Part shown: piece by piece, positions 33,906-45,359 of the stretch
How the letters are laid out: each line of letters begins with the position of its first letter
Position numbering within the stretch: the first letter of the stretch is position 1
Source of the DNA: Nothophaeocryptopus gaeumannii
Taxonomy: Eukaryota; Ascomycota; Dothideomycetes; Mycosphaerellales; Mycosphaerellaceae
Reading direction: 5' to 3'
DNA length: 64,000 nucleotides
Assembly (NCBI GenBank): GCA_031771865.1
Contig: JASISA010000041.1
Location: forward strand, 1,364,001-1,428,000
Made by a program: the position numbers and the translations under genes
Notes under the pieces: generated by a model
What the model was told of the DNA's origin: nothing
What the model saw: only the letters and a program-made list of their open reading frames with translations
Database searches by the model: none

Positions 33906-36011
33906 ATGGCGCAGCAGAATAAGTCTACGGAGAAATACCTGCAACGGCCGCTGTACGGTGTGTATATCACCACATGGACAAGGAGTGTACCTTGCATGCG
34001 CTGACGATCATGGCTAGTCTTCGACCTCCCGGAAGAGATCCTCTACACACTGCAGTTCAAGACCCAGCCAACCTCAGGGCCTGAACTAGAACCTCCACCA
34101 CCAAAACAAAACTCGCCTTCTGTCAATGGGGAACAGCAGGAGGTCAGCCCCTCAACCGCGACATCATGCGCTCTGTGCGGCCTCACCTTCCCGAGTCTCC
34201 TCGAACAACGAAGCCATGTGCGATCCGACCTCCATGGCTACAATCTCAAGCAGAAGATGCGCGGGAAGAAGGCCGCAAGCGAAGTCGAGTTCGAGAAGCT
34301 CGTAGGCCAACTGGACGAGAGCATATCAGGGTCGGACTCATCTGAGGAGGAGGAGGAGGATGATGATGAAGACAACGAGCTAGGAGGAAAATCTAAGTCG
34401 AAGGACTCAACGCTGAGTGCGCTGCTGAGACGACAGGCCAAGATCACAGATGGAGATGCAGAAGATGCGCCTACGAAGAGGAAGAGAGGTGCGGGCAAGC
34501 CACCCATGTTGTGGTTCTCCTCACCGAAGCTGCCTTCAAACACCTCACTAGGAGTCTACAGGGCCATATTCTCTCAGAAAGAGCAAGAACAGGAAGACAA
34601 GCTTGTGGAGGTAATAAAACAGAAGCAGCTGGCGGCGAAGCCTCCGCCCATACAACAAAAGCAAAAGAAGCAGGAGACGGATGAAGAAGATGGTGGAGTG
34701 CCTCTGCCTGCTTCGATGGTACCGAAGGGCACGAGCGCTTCAGGCCCGCATTATTTCCTCTGCATGATCGGAGGTGGTCACTTTGCGGGGATGCTGGTGT
34801 CTTTGACGCCCAAACTCACCAAGAGAGCAGGTGTTGAAGATCGCTCAGCTACTGTCATTGCGCACAAGACCTTCCATCGATACACGACTCGAAGAAAGCA
34901 AGGTGGCTCGCAATCAGCAAACGACAATGCCAAAGGCAACGCACATTCAGCTGGTTCTAGCATACGACGATACAACGAGGCTGCTTTGACGCAAGAAGTG
35001 CGCGACCTGCTCAGCGAGTGGAAAGAGCCAATCGACAGCGCAGAACTGTTGTTCATCCGCGCAACTGGCAGCACTAATAGACGGACTTTATTTGGTCCCT
35101 ACGAGGGCCAGGTCCTAAGCTCGCGAGATGAGCGGCTACGAGGTTTCCCATTCAGCACAAGGCGTGCGACTCAATCTGAGCTGATTCGATCCTTCACTGA
35201 GCTCACCAGGGTCAAGATCACTACCGTGGACGAGGCTGCATTGGCAAAGCAAGCCGAAGAAGCTGCTGCAGCCGCCAAAGCAAAGGCACACGCTGCGGCA
35301 AATGGTAAGCCGAGCACTCCAAAGCCTTCAAAACCGTCAAAAGAGGAAGAAGAGGCAGCGCTGCACACTCAACAACTGCAGGCGCTCCTTCGACGATCGA
35401 AGGCACCAGGCTTGGCTTCCTACATCCAGTCAAGCAACCTCAGCCCCGATTTCAAGTTCTTCCCGTTTGAGCAGAACCACCACGCTCCTACACCTCTGCA
35501 TCTCGCCGCTTCGTCGAACAGTGCAGCTTGCGTGAGCGCGCTCCTTGTCAAAGCTGGGGCTGATCCTACCATCCGCAATGGGGATGGTAAATCTGCTTTT
35601 GACATCGCTGGCGATCGCGCAACGCGAGATGCGTTCCGCCTCTCGCGGTCTCAACTCGGAGAAAGCAGATGGGTATGGGATGAAGCGGGTGTTCCTCCGG
35701 CGCTGTCGCAGGCCGACGCTGATGCGCGAGCCTCTCGCGAGAAGGAGGAGAAGGCTGCTGAAGACGCCGCGGAGAAACAGAGACGCCAAGCAGAGATGGA
35801 GAAGATCCGAAAAGAAGATGCAGAGAAACAGGCTGCGAGTCGGGATCAGAAGTTCGGAAAGGGACAGACTTTGGCCAAGCCGCAGTTGACGGCGCAAGAG
35901 AGGAGGATGGAAGAGGCACGAGGTATGACTGATGAGATGAGGATGAGGCTTGAGAGGGAAAAGAGGGCGCGTGCCGCGGAAGAGAGGATGAAGAGGTTGC
36001 AGGGGAAGTAG
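33906..36011 (+). CDS. VMS1: VMS1/ANKZF1 peptidyl-tRNA endonuclease of ribosome quality control
   Basis: 681 residues. Exon 1 is 33906-33957, the intron is 33958-34017 (60 bp) and exon 2 is 34018-36011. Order: C2H2 finger at about 66-88 ('CALCGLTFPSLLEQRSHVRS'), acidic linker, VLRF1 domain at about 255-400 ('HYFLCMIGGGHFAGMLVSL', 'KTFHRYTTRRKQGGSQS' with the catalytic-type Gln near residue 316), ankyrin repeat near 509 ('TPLHLAASSNSAACVSALL'), coiled coil, and a Cdc48-binding VIM motif at the very end ('REKRARAAEER', pattern R-x5-AA-x2-R). Known role: cuts nascent chains off tRNA on stalled 60S subunits and protects mitochondria. All key parts are present and the frame is intact. Confidence 0.94.
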
Positions 36012-37365
36012 AGCGTTTGCTTCCTTGAGGTTGTTGAGCAGCTGCGTGAGAGGTGGCTGTACTGTATGAAACATGTTCACGCTCCTCGCTCTATGTTCTT
36101 ACTCGTATTGGCCTCCAGTACCCATCTCTCCATAGAGAGCCAGGTGACTGATGGCCTACACAGTAAAGTCAGTAACCAACAGCACTCACCATACTTACCG
36201 ATCGCCACCGAGAGCCCCGCGAACTGGTCTGGAAGCTGGTATGTGGCCTTCATCATCGCCTAAATCGCCGCCGTCCCCAAAGTCAAGAGAGATGGGATCC
36301 AAAGGTGGGATCCAAAATTTCCCCCCCACAACACACCACACCGGATGGCTTCCAGTGCGGCCGCTAGAGTCCCGCCACTGGATTGTCGCACGCGACCGCT
36401 GGAGTCTGACCGTCTGAAGCGCCACCCGCTGGCATGGGCCCATCCCAGTCCCAGGCGGAGAGGGAAAGAAGTGGAAGAGGCACTGTATCCCAACAGCTTC
36501 GCCGAAGCGAAGTCAACGCAGTTCGACCTCGCGTGGAGGCGATAAGAAACGGCTTGTATGGTGTACTGCGGGTTGTCAAGGCGAAGTCGCCGGGCGAGTA
36601 CCGCGGTGGGCTGGCGGCAAGAGGATGACGGCGATGATGGTTGACGGCGATGATGGTTGACGGTAAGAAGATGGCGGCGGTGAAGGTGGACGAGGACGAG
36701 GAGACCAACACGTCGTTGGCGCCATGGCCGCAAGAAAGCAAGTTGTGGGCACACGGCCTCTCACCACCACCCGTGGTATTTTCAAGCTCTCTCCTAACAG
36801 GGAGCTTCTTCTGTTCTTTTTCATGTTCTGTTTCTTGTGTGTTTGTTTCTTGCGTTGTTTTTTCTGGTCTCGCTTGTTCTTTGCGGTGGTGGATGGTGGG
36901 TGGTTAAAGTCATGGGGAGGAAGAGGAGGGCGAGGAGAGAAGTTAAATCTGTAGTGCGCGGGCAGTGAAGCTTGGACGTGCGTCTTCACGAAAGCGATGA
37001 TGAGGATGACGTGGGGCTGATGGCATGTGAAAGTGGAGTCAGGCGTGAGTTAAAGTTGTAACCCTTGGGCCAGGCCTACTTGACCACTGTGAGAACCGCA
37101 GATCACTGTCACATGCCAGAAGTTGCGCTCACCAACACTTGAAGATCCATTGCCTGCCGCACATGCTCGTCTGTCTCATGGTCCTAGCGTCGCGGCGAGG
37201 TACAAATTTCTGCCTGGACTGATTTTCCAGCCTCACCGAGACACCCACATCCACATCCACCGTCCACCTTAGAAAGCCACCAGCATACCAAGTCAAGCAA
37301 GGAACCCTCTACAGCATCGATTGTTGTTGCAAGAGCAAGACGGCAGATTGTTATTCCTCAGCTCC
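36012..37365. other. Intergenic region, 1.35 kb, low complexity
   Basis: 3' flank of VMS1 and upstream region of the coiled-coil locus. Contains a C run at 36321-36328, a tandem repeat at 36627-36663 and T/G-rich sequence near 36780-36880. Overlapping ORFs on both strands have simple-sequence composition and I consider none a gene. Confidence 0.4.
36627..36663 (+). repeat. 16-bp tandem repeat, 2.3 copies
   Basis: Unit gacggcgatgatggtt at 36627-36642 and 36643-36658, followed by a partial copy. Perfect between copies. Likely replication slippage. Confidence 0.8.
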
Positions 37366-38185
37366 ATGGATGACAATGCACCACAATACATCACTCTCGA
37401 CGACGCAATGGAAGCCAACCAACTGCTTGCAGCTAAGCATCGCCACGGTGAAGTGCAGTATCAGAACCTGGAGGCCGAGAATCGGTGCTATCGCAATGAG
37501 AATCTGCAGCACATCCAAGACAGGGTTCAGCTGAATGGCCAAGTCAACAACATGCAGCACCAGCTCGACTTAAAAGAGGACTCCGTTTTAAAGATCATCG
37601 ATGACGCGGAGAAGCAGATCGAGAAGGCTCAGAAGGAGGCTGCAGAAGAGATTCGTCGTCAGTATCTTGAAGATGGAGGGAGCCGCTCAGAGTGCGTACA
37701 CCTACATGAAGTCCTGCGAAGGCGGTCGCCTTTTCAAGATTGCCGCTGCAGCTGAGTTGCTTGTTGAGGAGAACCCTGGCATCCAGGCGGCCACCTGTGG
37801 CAAGATTGGCGAGCGCTTCGACGCTATTCGGAAGCAATTCGAGGAGCTCACGGTCGAGCTGGAAGACGGCGATGCGGAAGATGCTCGAGTGGAGGCTGTG
37901 AAAAGAGTCCGCAACGTGATTGAGGGTGATGGGTTTGAGGATGAGTCGGCTGAATGTGGCAACCTGTTCGATCAGGAACGTCGAGCAGCTGCGAGGGGGA
38001 GCGATAGCAGGCCTTATTTTGGCTTCCACCGAGAGGGCTTGATCAGAGATGAAACGGCAGAGAAGAATGGAGTCGATGTCAAGACCGACGAAGGATATAG
38101 AAGCATGCAGGAAGGCCGGTCTAAAGCCTTCCAGGTGAAGACGAAATGCAAGCTTCCGTCAGAGCGCCTGCGAATGTTCAGCTGA
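37366..38185 (+). pseudogene. Coiled-coil protein of unknown function, one frameshift
   Basis: ATG 37366 opens 'MDDNAPQYITLDDAMEANQ', then a coiled coil ('LEAENRCYRNENLQHIQD', 'DDAEKQIEKAQKEAAEEI') up to about 37678. The frame then changes by one base at 'gatggagggagcc' and continues as 'AAQSAYTYMKSCEGGRLFK', 'CGKIGERFDAIRKQFEELT' and a charged tail to 38185. One extra G in the ggg run explains the shift. No splice pair does. Intact length would be about 272 residues. No enzyme motif. Coiled coils suggest a structural or scaffolding role. As written, the product stops at 37755. Confidence 0.55.
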
Positions 38186-38515
38186 TTTTTCGAGAACAAT
38201 TTGGTCATCATCTAGAAAGGACCTGCCTTGAGAAAGGCGGGTCTTCATGAAAGGCCGATCATTCTGGAGAATCTTCGACCACATTTCATCTCTTACTTTG
38301 TTTGCTCAATCGAGCTCATACGGTCGCACCTTTTCGCGGTCAATTTCCGCCTTCACATCAGTCACTCGGCCTCTTCTAGCTCTTTGGCACCAGAAACCCC
38401 TTCTCCACCAACTGCAACTGATCAAGGCACGCAACACTCATTACCTCTAATGTATCTGACATGTGTCATATGATACAACTCCATGAACCCCACAGACATT
38501 GTCGCCTTCCCCTAC

Positions 38516-41082
38516 TCAGTGCCCGGACGCGGGCATTTGATCCCACGTCGGCGCTGGAAATCCACTCACCTCCCCTTGTTGTATGCCACCAGTCGCTGGG
38601 TCGCTCGTGACAGCATTCCCGTCAAAAGGCATAACAAACTGCGAAGAGAACTTAATCGAATCGAAGAAATCATTCGGCCATTCCGTCCACAGGTCAGCAG
38701 CCATTTCGCTCGTAGGAGGTATTTCCGATGTTTCATGGACGTTACTCGAAATGGCCGCCCGGATCTGCCGTTCCATCTCCGGGTTGGAAAGTGAATTTTT
38801 CCGTTTCGCGGACGCGGCAGCATTTTCTTCAGGAGGGATTGCGGTGACTGTTCCAAGGGTACCAGATCAGTATCAGCAGAATAGGACTGCCCGAATCAGG
38901 AAGTAAGTAGCTTGGAAAGTAGGACCTCCCAAAGGTAGAACTTACCGGGCCGGGAACAACCCTTCAGCGCCCTCATCATAATTCCCGCCTGTCTTGCAGC
39001 CTCCGAATTCGCGCTCAATGCATCGAAGACTCTCAGGCAAGTAGTCGTATCCTCTTCGATCGTATGCAGCGGGATCAGGTGCTTGTGACTGTCGGGCGCC
39101 GCGCATCGTGGCGCCGCAATAAGGATCGAGCACGCGCATAGCAAGCAAGAAATCATCTGCCACCAAGGAAAATCGTGCACTAGATCCTGCGCATTTGTGA
39201 TGTGATGCAGCAGGCGCGCCGTTTCTTGCGCTTCAGTGATGCATATTCGGCCTGAGTCGTCGATTTGCGATTGGATGCTTTCGGGCATGAGTTCGAAACG
39301 TGGCGGACCCTCTTGTCTCAGCCAGTGCGCACACAAATGGGGGCGGTGGATGAGTTGCCGGAGGTGATGAAATTTGATTGCGAGCGAGCTTCGCTGAGGG
39401 TCAAGTGTCAGTTCGCGACCTGAGAGTTGGAAGTTGTGAGATTGGGAATGGTTGCTTACCTGCTTCTTGAAGATTTTGGACCCGTCAAAGGATTCCAGCA
39501 GGTCGAATCGAAGATGGGCAGGTAGCGCTGCTTTCCAGTTCAAGAGCTTGCTGTCCAGGACTTCTATTGTGGTGATATGGAGATGGGATGTCGGTGCCTG
39601 CCGAGGCCCATAAAGATCCGTGATGACTTCTCCGATTATGTGAGAGAGGCTGATTTCGCTGTTGAAGTAATGGCAGAATTGAGGACGACTTTTCCCAGGC
39701 GAAGGCGCGGGTATGAGGTCGTGTTCGAAATCGAAATGTGTATCGTCAACAAGATGAGGCAAATCGACTGCGCAATCAGAAAGTCGAATGCACCGAGGTC
39801 GACCGAGCTGCATTGAGCAAAGACAATCCAGGATGTAGCAAGTGTACCAGCTGCGTCGTCTGAGCTCGCGTTCAATATTTGAACTGGCAGGTGTAGTTCT
39901 GTGCTTGTTGCTTTGATCAGTGACATGAAGTCCGACGATTTGAGCTATTCGGACGGCAAGGCTCAAGGTCATCCAGCACCTGTCACGTCAGCAGACCGTC
40001 TTGCAAATTGCGCTTTGATCGCCATAGCATACCGATCTGTTTGGCAGGTCGCTAGTAGGTAGAAGCACTGCATTAGAAGCAAATTCACCCTCTCGAGCGT
40101 GTAATCGCTGTCCTGTGTTTTTGCCATCGTCCACGCTTGCAGGTAATAGACTTCATGCTCATCTGAGGAAGCTGTCCCGTTTGAGCTCAACAAGCGGTAA
40201 TACGTTCCAATCGCGTGGACAGTCACTGCGAGTTCCATCAGAACACGTCTTCCCTGAACAGAATAGGCGTACTCACATAGAAAGGGGAAAATGGTCGAAT
40301 TCAAGTTTTTGGTCGAAAGCGTGTCCCAGAACTCTGCATATTCTCGTCGGAAAGACTGTTGACAAACGAAAGGATACAGGAGATGTACTGTCGCGAAGTA
40401 CACGTCCACCGCTTTGTCTGTTTCCTTTCGATTCGGCATGGATGGAGGGAATTGGTCTTCCCAATCCCATGGCGACTTCGAGTATGCCTCATAACTATCG
40501 AGTTCATCGGACTCTTCTGGGGTATTCCGGAGCATTTCCCTCACAGACTGGAAGAATTGCACGTCGCTGGATTCGCCGAGATATCGTTCATTTACTCCTA
40601 TTGCTTGCGGGCCTTTTGAGGACGACCACGGCACAGAGTCTGTAAGGCCTTCGGTTTTGTGCAATATTTCGTTTGGCAGATGGATTCTGATACGAGCTAG
40701 GCGAAGATCCAGGAGTTCCCTGTCGAGATAAGGCAGTCTGGCTCTAAGCTGTAATGCCAGCTCATCGTAAGACTGAATTGCTTGTCGGAGCATGGTGGCA
40801 TTCATTCCAGCAGCCAAGTCATCCAAAGGTCGCTTTGCCGGGTCAGCTCGTGGCGGTCCACGTCGCTTACCGACCTGCCATGTGCAAGCGTAGCCATATG
40901 CCTTACATCGCGTGCAAACAGGTTGGCTGCCATCACACTGCTCTCGCATCGTCAGCGTTCTGCCATTCAGCCTCGGTGGGCTTCGACATTGAGAATTGCC
41001 AGACCTTGCTCTTGAGCGCCCTGCATCTATCACATGCCTGGGTGACTCTACGCCTTTTCATCTCCATTTCTCGACTCTGCAT
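38516..41082 (-). CDS. Zn2Cys6 transcription factor with fungal_trans domain
   Basis: About 743 residues. Exons, in transcript order: 41005-41082, 40277-40937, 40033-40225, 39460-39979, 38946-39393 and 38516-38847. The first intron (40938-41004) splits the zinc cluster and restores it exactly: Cys17, 20, 27, 34, 37 and 44, spacing C-x2-C-x6-C-x6-C-x2-C-x6-C. A basic stretch 'EMKRRR' precedes it. The fungal_trans domain spans about 180-500 ('DVYFATVHLLYPFVCQQSF', 'RRRSWYTCYILDCLCSMQLG'). The introns at 40226-40276 (51 bp) and 39394-39459 (66 bp) are multiples of three without stops, so retained forms would stay in frame. Inferred role: nuclear regulator. Target unknown. Confidence 0.85.
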
Positions 41083-42504
41083 CTCGTCTTGGCATTTAGT
41101 ATCAGGTGTTTGTGCAACATTGAGGGCTGGCCTAATGTGCGCTTCCACAGCCAAATCAGTAGAACCGAGTAGGCTCTAGCCGTCCCGGGTTTTCCGGTCT
41201 CCATCACCTGGATTTTCGTGCTGCAATGAAACTTCGCCTTCTGCCTCGCAAATCGAGAGGATGATCAAAATACAACCCTGTGCATGTCGAATGCCACAGT
41301 CGCATGTGTCGCGAGGAAAACGTAGCTCAAACAAGATGCGAAGGTTTCCGTAGAACGGCGCTTGACAGTAGGTTTCGGCTTGAAGGGTATGTTTCGAGAG
41401 GCACAGGCAAGTTTGTGGGAAGTCACGCCTCTTCAAGGTCGGGACGTGTTGGCGCTGACTGGCTCAGAGCTGGATTGACTCGAGCGATTGCCAGGGTATA
41501 TCCAGCAGGGCCGCACGTGTTATTCCATGCGAATCGATCCGCCTTTGGCCGGCGGCCGTCGAAAAAGGGTAGAGCGACGACATGAAGCCGGATGTAATGA
41601 GCTCGGAGGCCCCACACTTCCATGAATATTGATGGTTGAGCCTCAGGTCCACGTTGGGGTAATCATACTGTTCGAGTCGTGAAGAGGATTCAAAGGCGTC
41701 GTGTTCCTGGTTGGTACGCCAAGATCTTAGAGAGCGCCAAGAGAAAGGTTTCATGAAGCAACGAAGCACCACTCGCTACTGAAGAACACGAAGAAGGGCA
41801 TGAGAGAAGTGTTCAGGAAGGTGGAAAGGCGAGCCATCTTGAGTATGTCTACTCGGCAGAAACGGTGCCGGTTGAACCGGGTCGGTGTGGGCAACCTCGT
41901 TTATTCGTTTCTCGTTCCATTGGAGCAAGAACAATTCTTTGGTCGCGGCTGATTTCCCCGATACAGTTGAGCTGGGTCGTGAGAGGCTGTCGATTCTCCA
42001 GCGAAACTGGATGCCGCGTGGCGACTGTGTTGCCGGTTCTAGCGGTCTAGTTTGAAGCAGATATAGTGTGGCAGGGCGGCTTGACTGACAGTTTGATCCG
42101 AGGTCTCTTTGGTCTTGAATAGTGGACGATCTATATCGCAGACGCCTCTCCAGCAGTTTCCCGACGACATTTGTGGATGATTTGACGATGCTGCTGCTGT
42201 AAAGGCTCGCTGTCTCATCGTTCGGATCCGTTATGCCGATGCGCCGTAAAGATTGCTTTTCACACCAAACACCGCTTCTGGGCTTCTCCCGCACTGATTT
42301 CATCTGCCGGATGTCTGAGCCTGCTAGGCACCAGAAACGGTCTACGCCTTGACCTCATCCTGAAATGCATGAAGCAGTGCCATGGCACTTTAGGGGACTT
42401 GATCCAATTTGGTGTCGTAGCACGGTACGTGAAGGATACTGCTCTCTGGGCAAGCTTTCATGGCCCTGATATGGCAACTTTAGTTTTGGGGATACTATGA
42501 GCAC
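41083..42504. other. Intergenic region, 1.4 kb
   Basis: Promoter side of the Zn2Cys6 gene and 3' flank of GPI18. A minus-strand ATG frame of 175 codons (41776-42303) has no recognisable domain and may be chance. Nothing else seen. Confidence 0.4.
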
Positions 42505-43999
42505 TCAGGCGGGTGGCATGAACGATGCATACAACCCGCCTTGTACCACCGCGTACATTATGGCTGCTCGGACCAGCCATGGCGAACATCGTTTCAAGGT
42601 CAGCTCCGAAGATCTGTCCTCGGAATGAATGAAAATGGCGAGCACAATGTACCAGACCGGATACCCAGAGGATATGCGGTTGACGATCTGCACATGAAAG
42701 CCTGTGAACGCCAAGATTGCCAGCACCAGCTGAGGTAGAGCGAACCGTGACATGGCGCGCGAGAAGAGGCACTCGTTCCAATCCAGGATGCCCGTGGGTC
42801 GCGAGTCCAGGTTCTTGATACCGGAAACATCCATAGTATACCGGAGCTGCTTTGTGTCTAACGCCGTCCATCCTGTGCTGGCCATTATCACCAGCATAGG
42901 CGTCGCGAGCGCAAACAGCGGCAAGTTTGATAGAGTCCAGTAGCGAAAGAACCCCACGCCCCAGTAGTGGCTTTGCACAAATGTGTAGATGCTTGGTATA
43001 GCCTTCTCACACCAAGGCCTTGCATCATCTGCCGTGCAGTATTCGAAGTAGGCCTGGATTTGAGGAAGTGCGTAGCCAATGGCGACCATGGTCCCTCCGA
43101 TAATCGTTCCCGCCAAACGAATAAGCTTTGCCAATTCAACCTCTTGCAACATCGCTGAGAGCTTGGAGACGTAAAGCACCGCGTCCCAGGCAAACACGAG
43201 TCCGCTGAGAAGGCCGTTACCACGAATCATGGAAGCGGTCCCAAAGAGAATGCCGCTTACTATCGTCCAGAAAGCCGACCGGATAGACGCCTTCGCATCG
43301 TACTCTTCAAATTGTCCGTGGGCTACCACGTAGCAGTACATGCCAGCGAAATTAGCTAAGGCGAAGAGGCCTTCCCCATACGAGGCAGACAGAAATAAGC
43401 CAGCAGGAGAAAGAACATGCAGACAGGCTGTCGTGAATGCAATCGCGCGCTTCCCCTCGTGACTGACAGGAACCAGCTCATATGTCAGCTGATACAACAG
43501 TATGACTGCCAAGAAGTGAGATATATGGGATACAGCAACTCCGGCTAGTGCATGGCGTGTCATCGGCGAATCGATCGAGCTGAGAGGAAAGACTAGGATC
43601 ATACTTAGCCTGCAGAATCATGTTCCTCATGAGGCGAAACGCACCCTGGGCAACAAGCGAGGTGAGCGTAGCAAACGACCGGCTGAACGCCCATTCCTGC
43701 TCGTATAGATATCCACGCACCGAGGAGGTAACAAAGTAGATGGCATCCCAGCGTGTCAGCCTTGTGGATAGATGTTCTAGCCAAGAGGTGTGAGCAGAGG
43801 CGGATGGAAGGCCGTACTGCAGGAACAAAATGTCCGTGGACGTGTCGTAGCCTGGGCCAGGACTTGCTCCGGCAACAAATATGAGTAGGAATTTCCATGA
43901 GCAGAATAAGGCGAATAGCCCCTTCATGCTCGCGTTGCTCGTGTTGGCCCTGGTCGTTTTCCGCATTGGAGGCGCGGATACGCCGGCGGTACGGTGCAT
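42505..43999 (-). CDS. GPI18: GPI mannosyltransferase 2 (PIG-V)
   Basis: 480 residues. Exon 1 is 43645-43999, the intron is 43593-43644 (52 bp, gtgcgt...cctag) and exon 2 is 42505-43592. The splice joins 'TSLVAQ' to 'VFPLSSIDSPMTRHALAG'. The lumenal signature of the family is present near residue 85 ('TRWDAIYFV' with the Asp, then 'GYLYEQEWAFS'), as are 'LFLSASYGEGLFALANFAG' and 'MIRGNGLL'. About eight hydrophobic helices. Start chosen at 43999; inner ATGs at 43963 or the 'MKGLF' Met are possible. Known reaction: adds the second mannose to the GPI anchor precursor in the ER. Frame intact. Confidence 0.92.
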
Positions 44000-45359
44000 A
44001 ACAGGTGATAGGAGAGCTTCGCAGTTCTCAGAATGCTGCTGCCTCAGGTGCGAGCGAGCGGAGAATTGATCGACGGTACAGCGCAGCACAGCGGTGGCAG
44101 TAGCAGTAGCAGTAGTGCATCCGTCTCGGCGCTGCAGTAGGAGCTCCTAGTTGCGAGACTTGTTTGTCCAGCTTGCGCGTTCGCTCCCCGAAAGAGCATA
44201 AGACGCGCTGCTCTGATCGTTGGCCACGAGGCGAGCAAGAGAACGGGACGGTCTCCGAAATGTTAAGTGTATAAGCCAAGACTGTTAATAAGTGTGTGGG
44301 CCCAGAGATGTATCGGAGTGGAAAGTATATCATTGCCAGCCTGGTCAGCTCGTCAAACACGGGGCACACGCATGCGCTCCGGCTGTTGAGAGCTGAAACG
44401 TGGAAGCGGCACAGGATCGGCCCGCGAAGTCACGTGATAGACCAGCAACAGCAACAGCAACGGTGCCATGGATGAAGGATTCAACGTGGTACAGTACCAT
44501 GTGGTCTTCCGCTCTGAACGGAGACGGCGCTTCGGTGAAAGGCTTCTTCCTGATTCTTCGCTTGACGTGTTGTACAGAAGATAGATTCGACGTGCCAAGC
44601 AGACGGGCTAGCGGTTGGTCCGGACTTCCGAGATGGATGCGCGTGCACGTCTGGGTGTTTGATGATTTGATCGAGGGATCCATGACGATACAGTAGATGC
44701 ACAATGAGCTTGGCGGTGATGCGTACACTCGGAGCGCCTGGCAAGCGGGCATCCGTTGTCCAAAGACGAGGGCCCTCGTGTAAGGGAGAAACACAAGGAG
44801 AAACGCAAGGAGAAACACCACAAAGGACAAAGGCGCGGTCTGCAAACAGCAGTCACCCTGCTTACTGCTACCCCAGAGCATACAAGGGGTCTCTCTCTCT
44901 TCACGGCTGTTGGTTTTGACAACACTAGCAGTCTCCTCGATCCTGTACTCCGTACCTCTCCTACGGTCGTACCTTCTACCATCCTTCTCACAGTTAGGGA
45001 TCGCATTGCGCACTGCGCCTCTTCAGTGTCCACTGCCAGCGCGATGAACAGAGCCTGATTCGCTCGCGCCACACTCGTCCGCTGATCCCCGCCCGAAGGG
45101 AGTAACTCGATCGGCGTGAGGAGGCTGACCAAGCCAAGACCCAAAGTCGCTCCACCTGTGCAACATCCGAACGCGACTCCTTCTTGCTCCTGGCCAAGCG
45201 TCTTAACGTCAGACTGTTCCGTCCTGTCCGTTCTTGTCTGCCTCGAGTCGTTCCTTCCAACCTGAAGACTACGTACAACCATCCCGGCCCTCTGCTCATG
45301 CCTGGACAAACCTGTTCCTGCCTTAACACCGACATCAGTGTCAGTCGCGACTATGCAGA
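44000..45359. promoter_or_regulatory. Divergent promoter region of GPI18 and the gene at 45360
   Basis: 1.36 kb without a supported gene. Simple repeats: cagtag three times at 44098-44115, cagcaa three times at 44443-44460, and a 12-bp unit three times at 44785-44820. A 14-bp perfect palindrome acgagggccctcgt lies at 44766-44779. Minus-strand ORFs up to 254 codons (44608-45372) overlap the leader and show no domain. Confidence 0.45.
44785..44820 (+). repeat. 12-bp tandem repeat, three copies
   Basis: ggagaaacacaa (44785-44796), ggagaaacgcaa (44797-44808) and ggagaaacacca (44809-44820). It sits 6 bases after a 14-bp palindrome in the leader region of the gene at 45360. Confidence 0.8.

Noticed and set aside
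43593..43644. Frameshift in GPI18 between 'TSLVAQ' and 'VFPLSS'
   Set aside because: First looked like another indel, but a consensus 52-bp intron (gtgcgt...cctag) restores the frame exactly, so the gene is intact.
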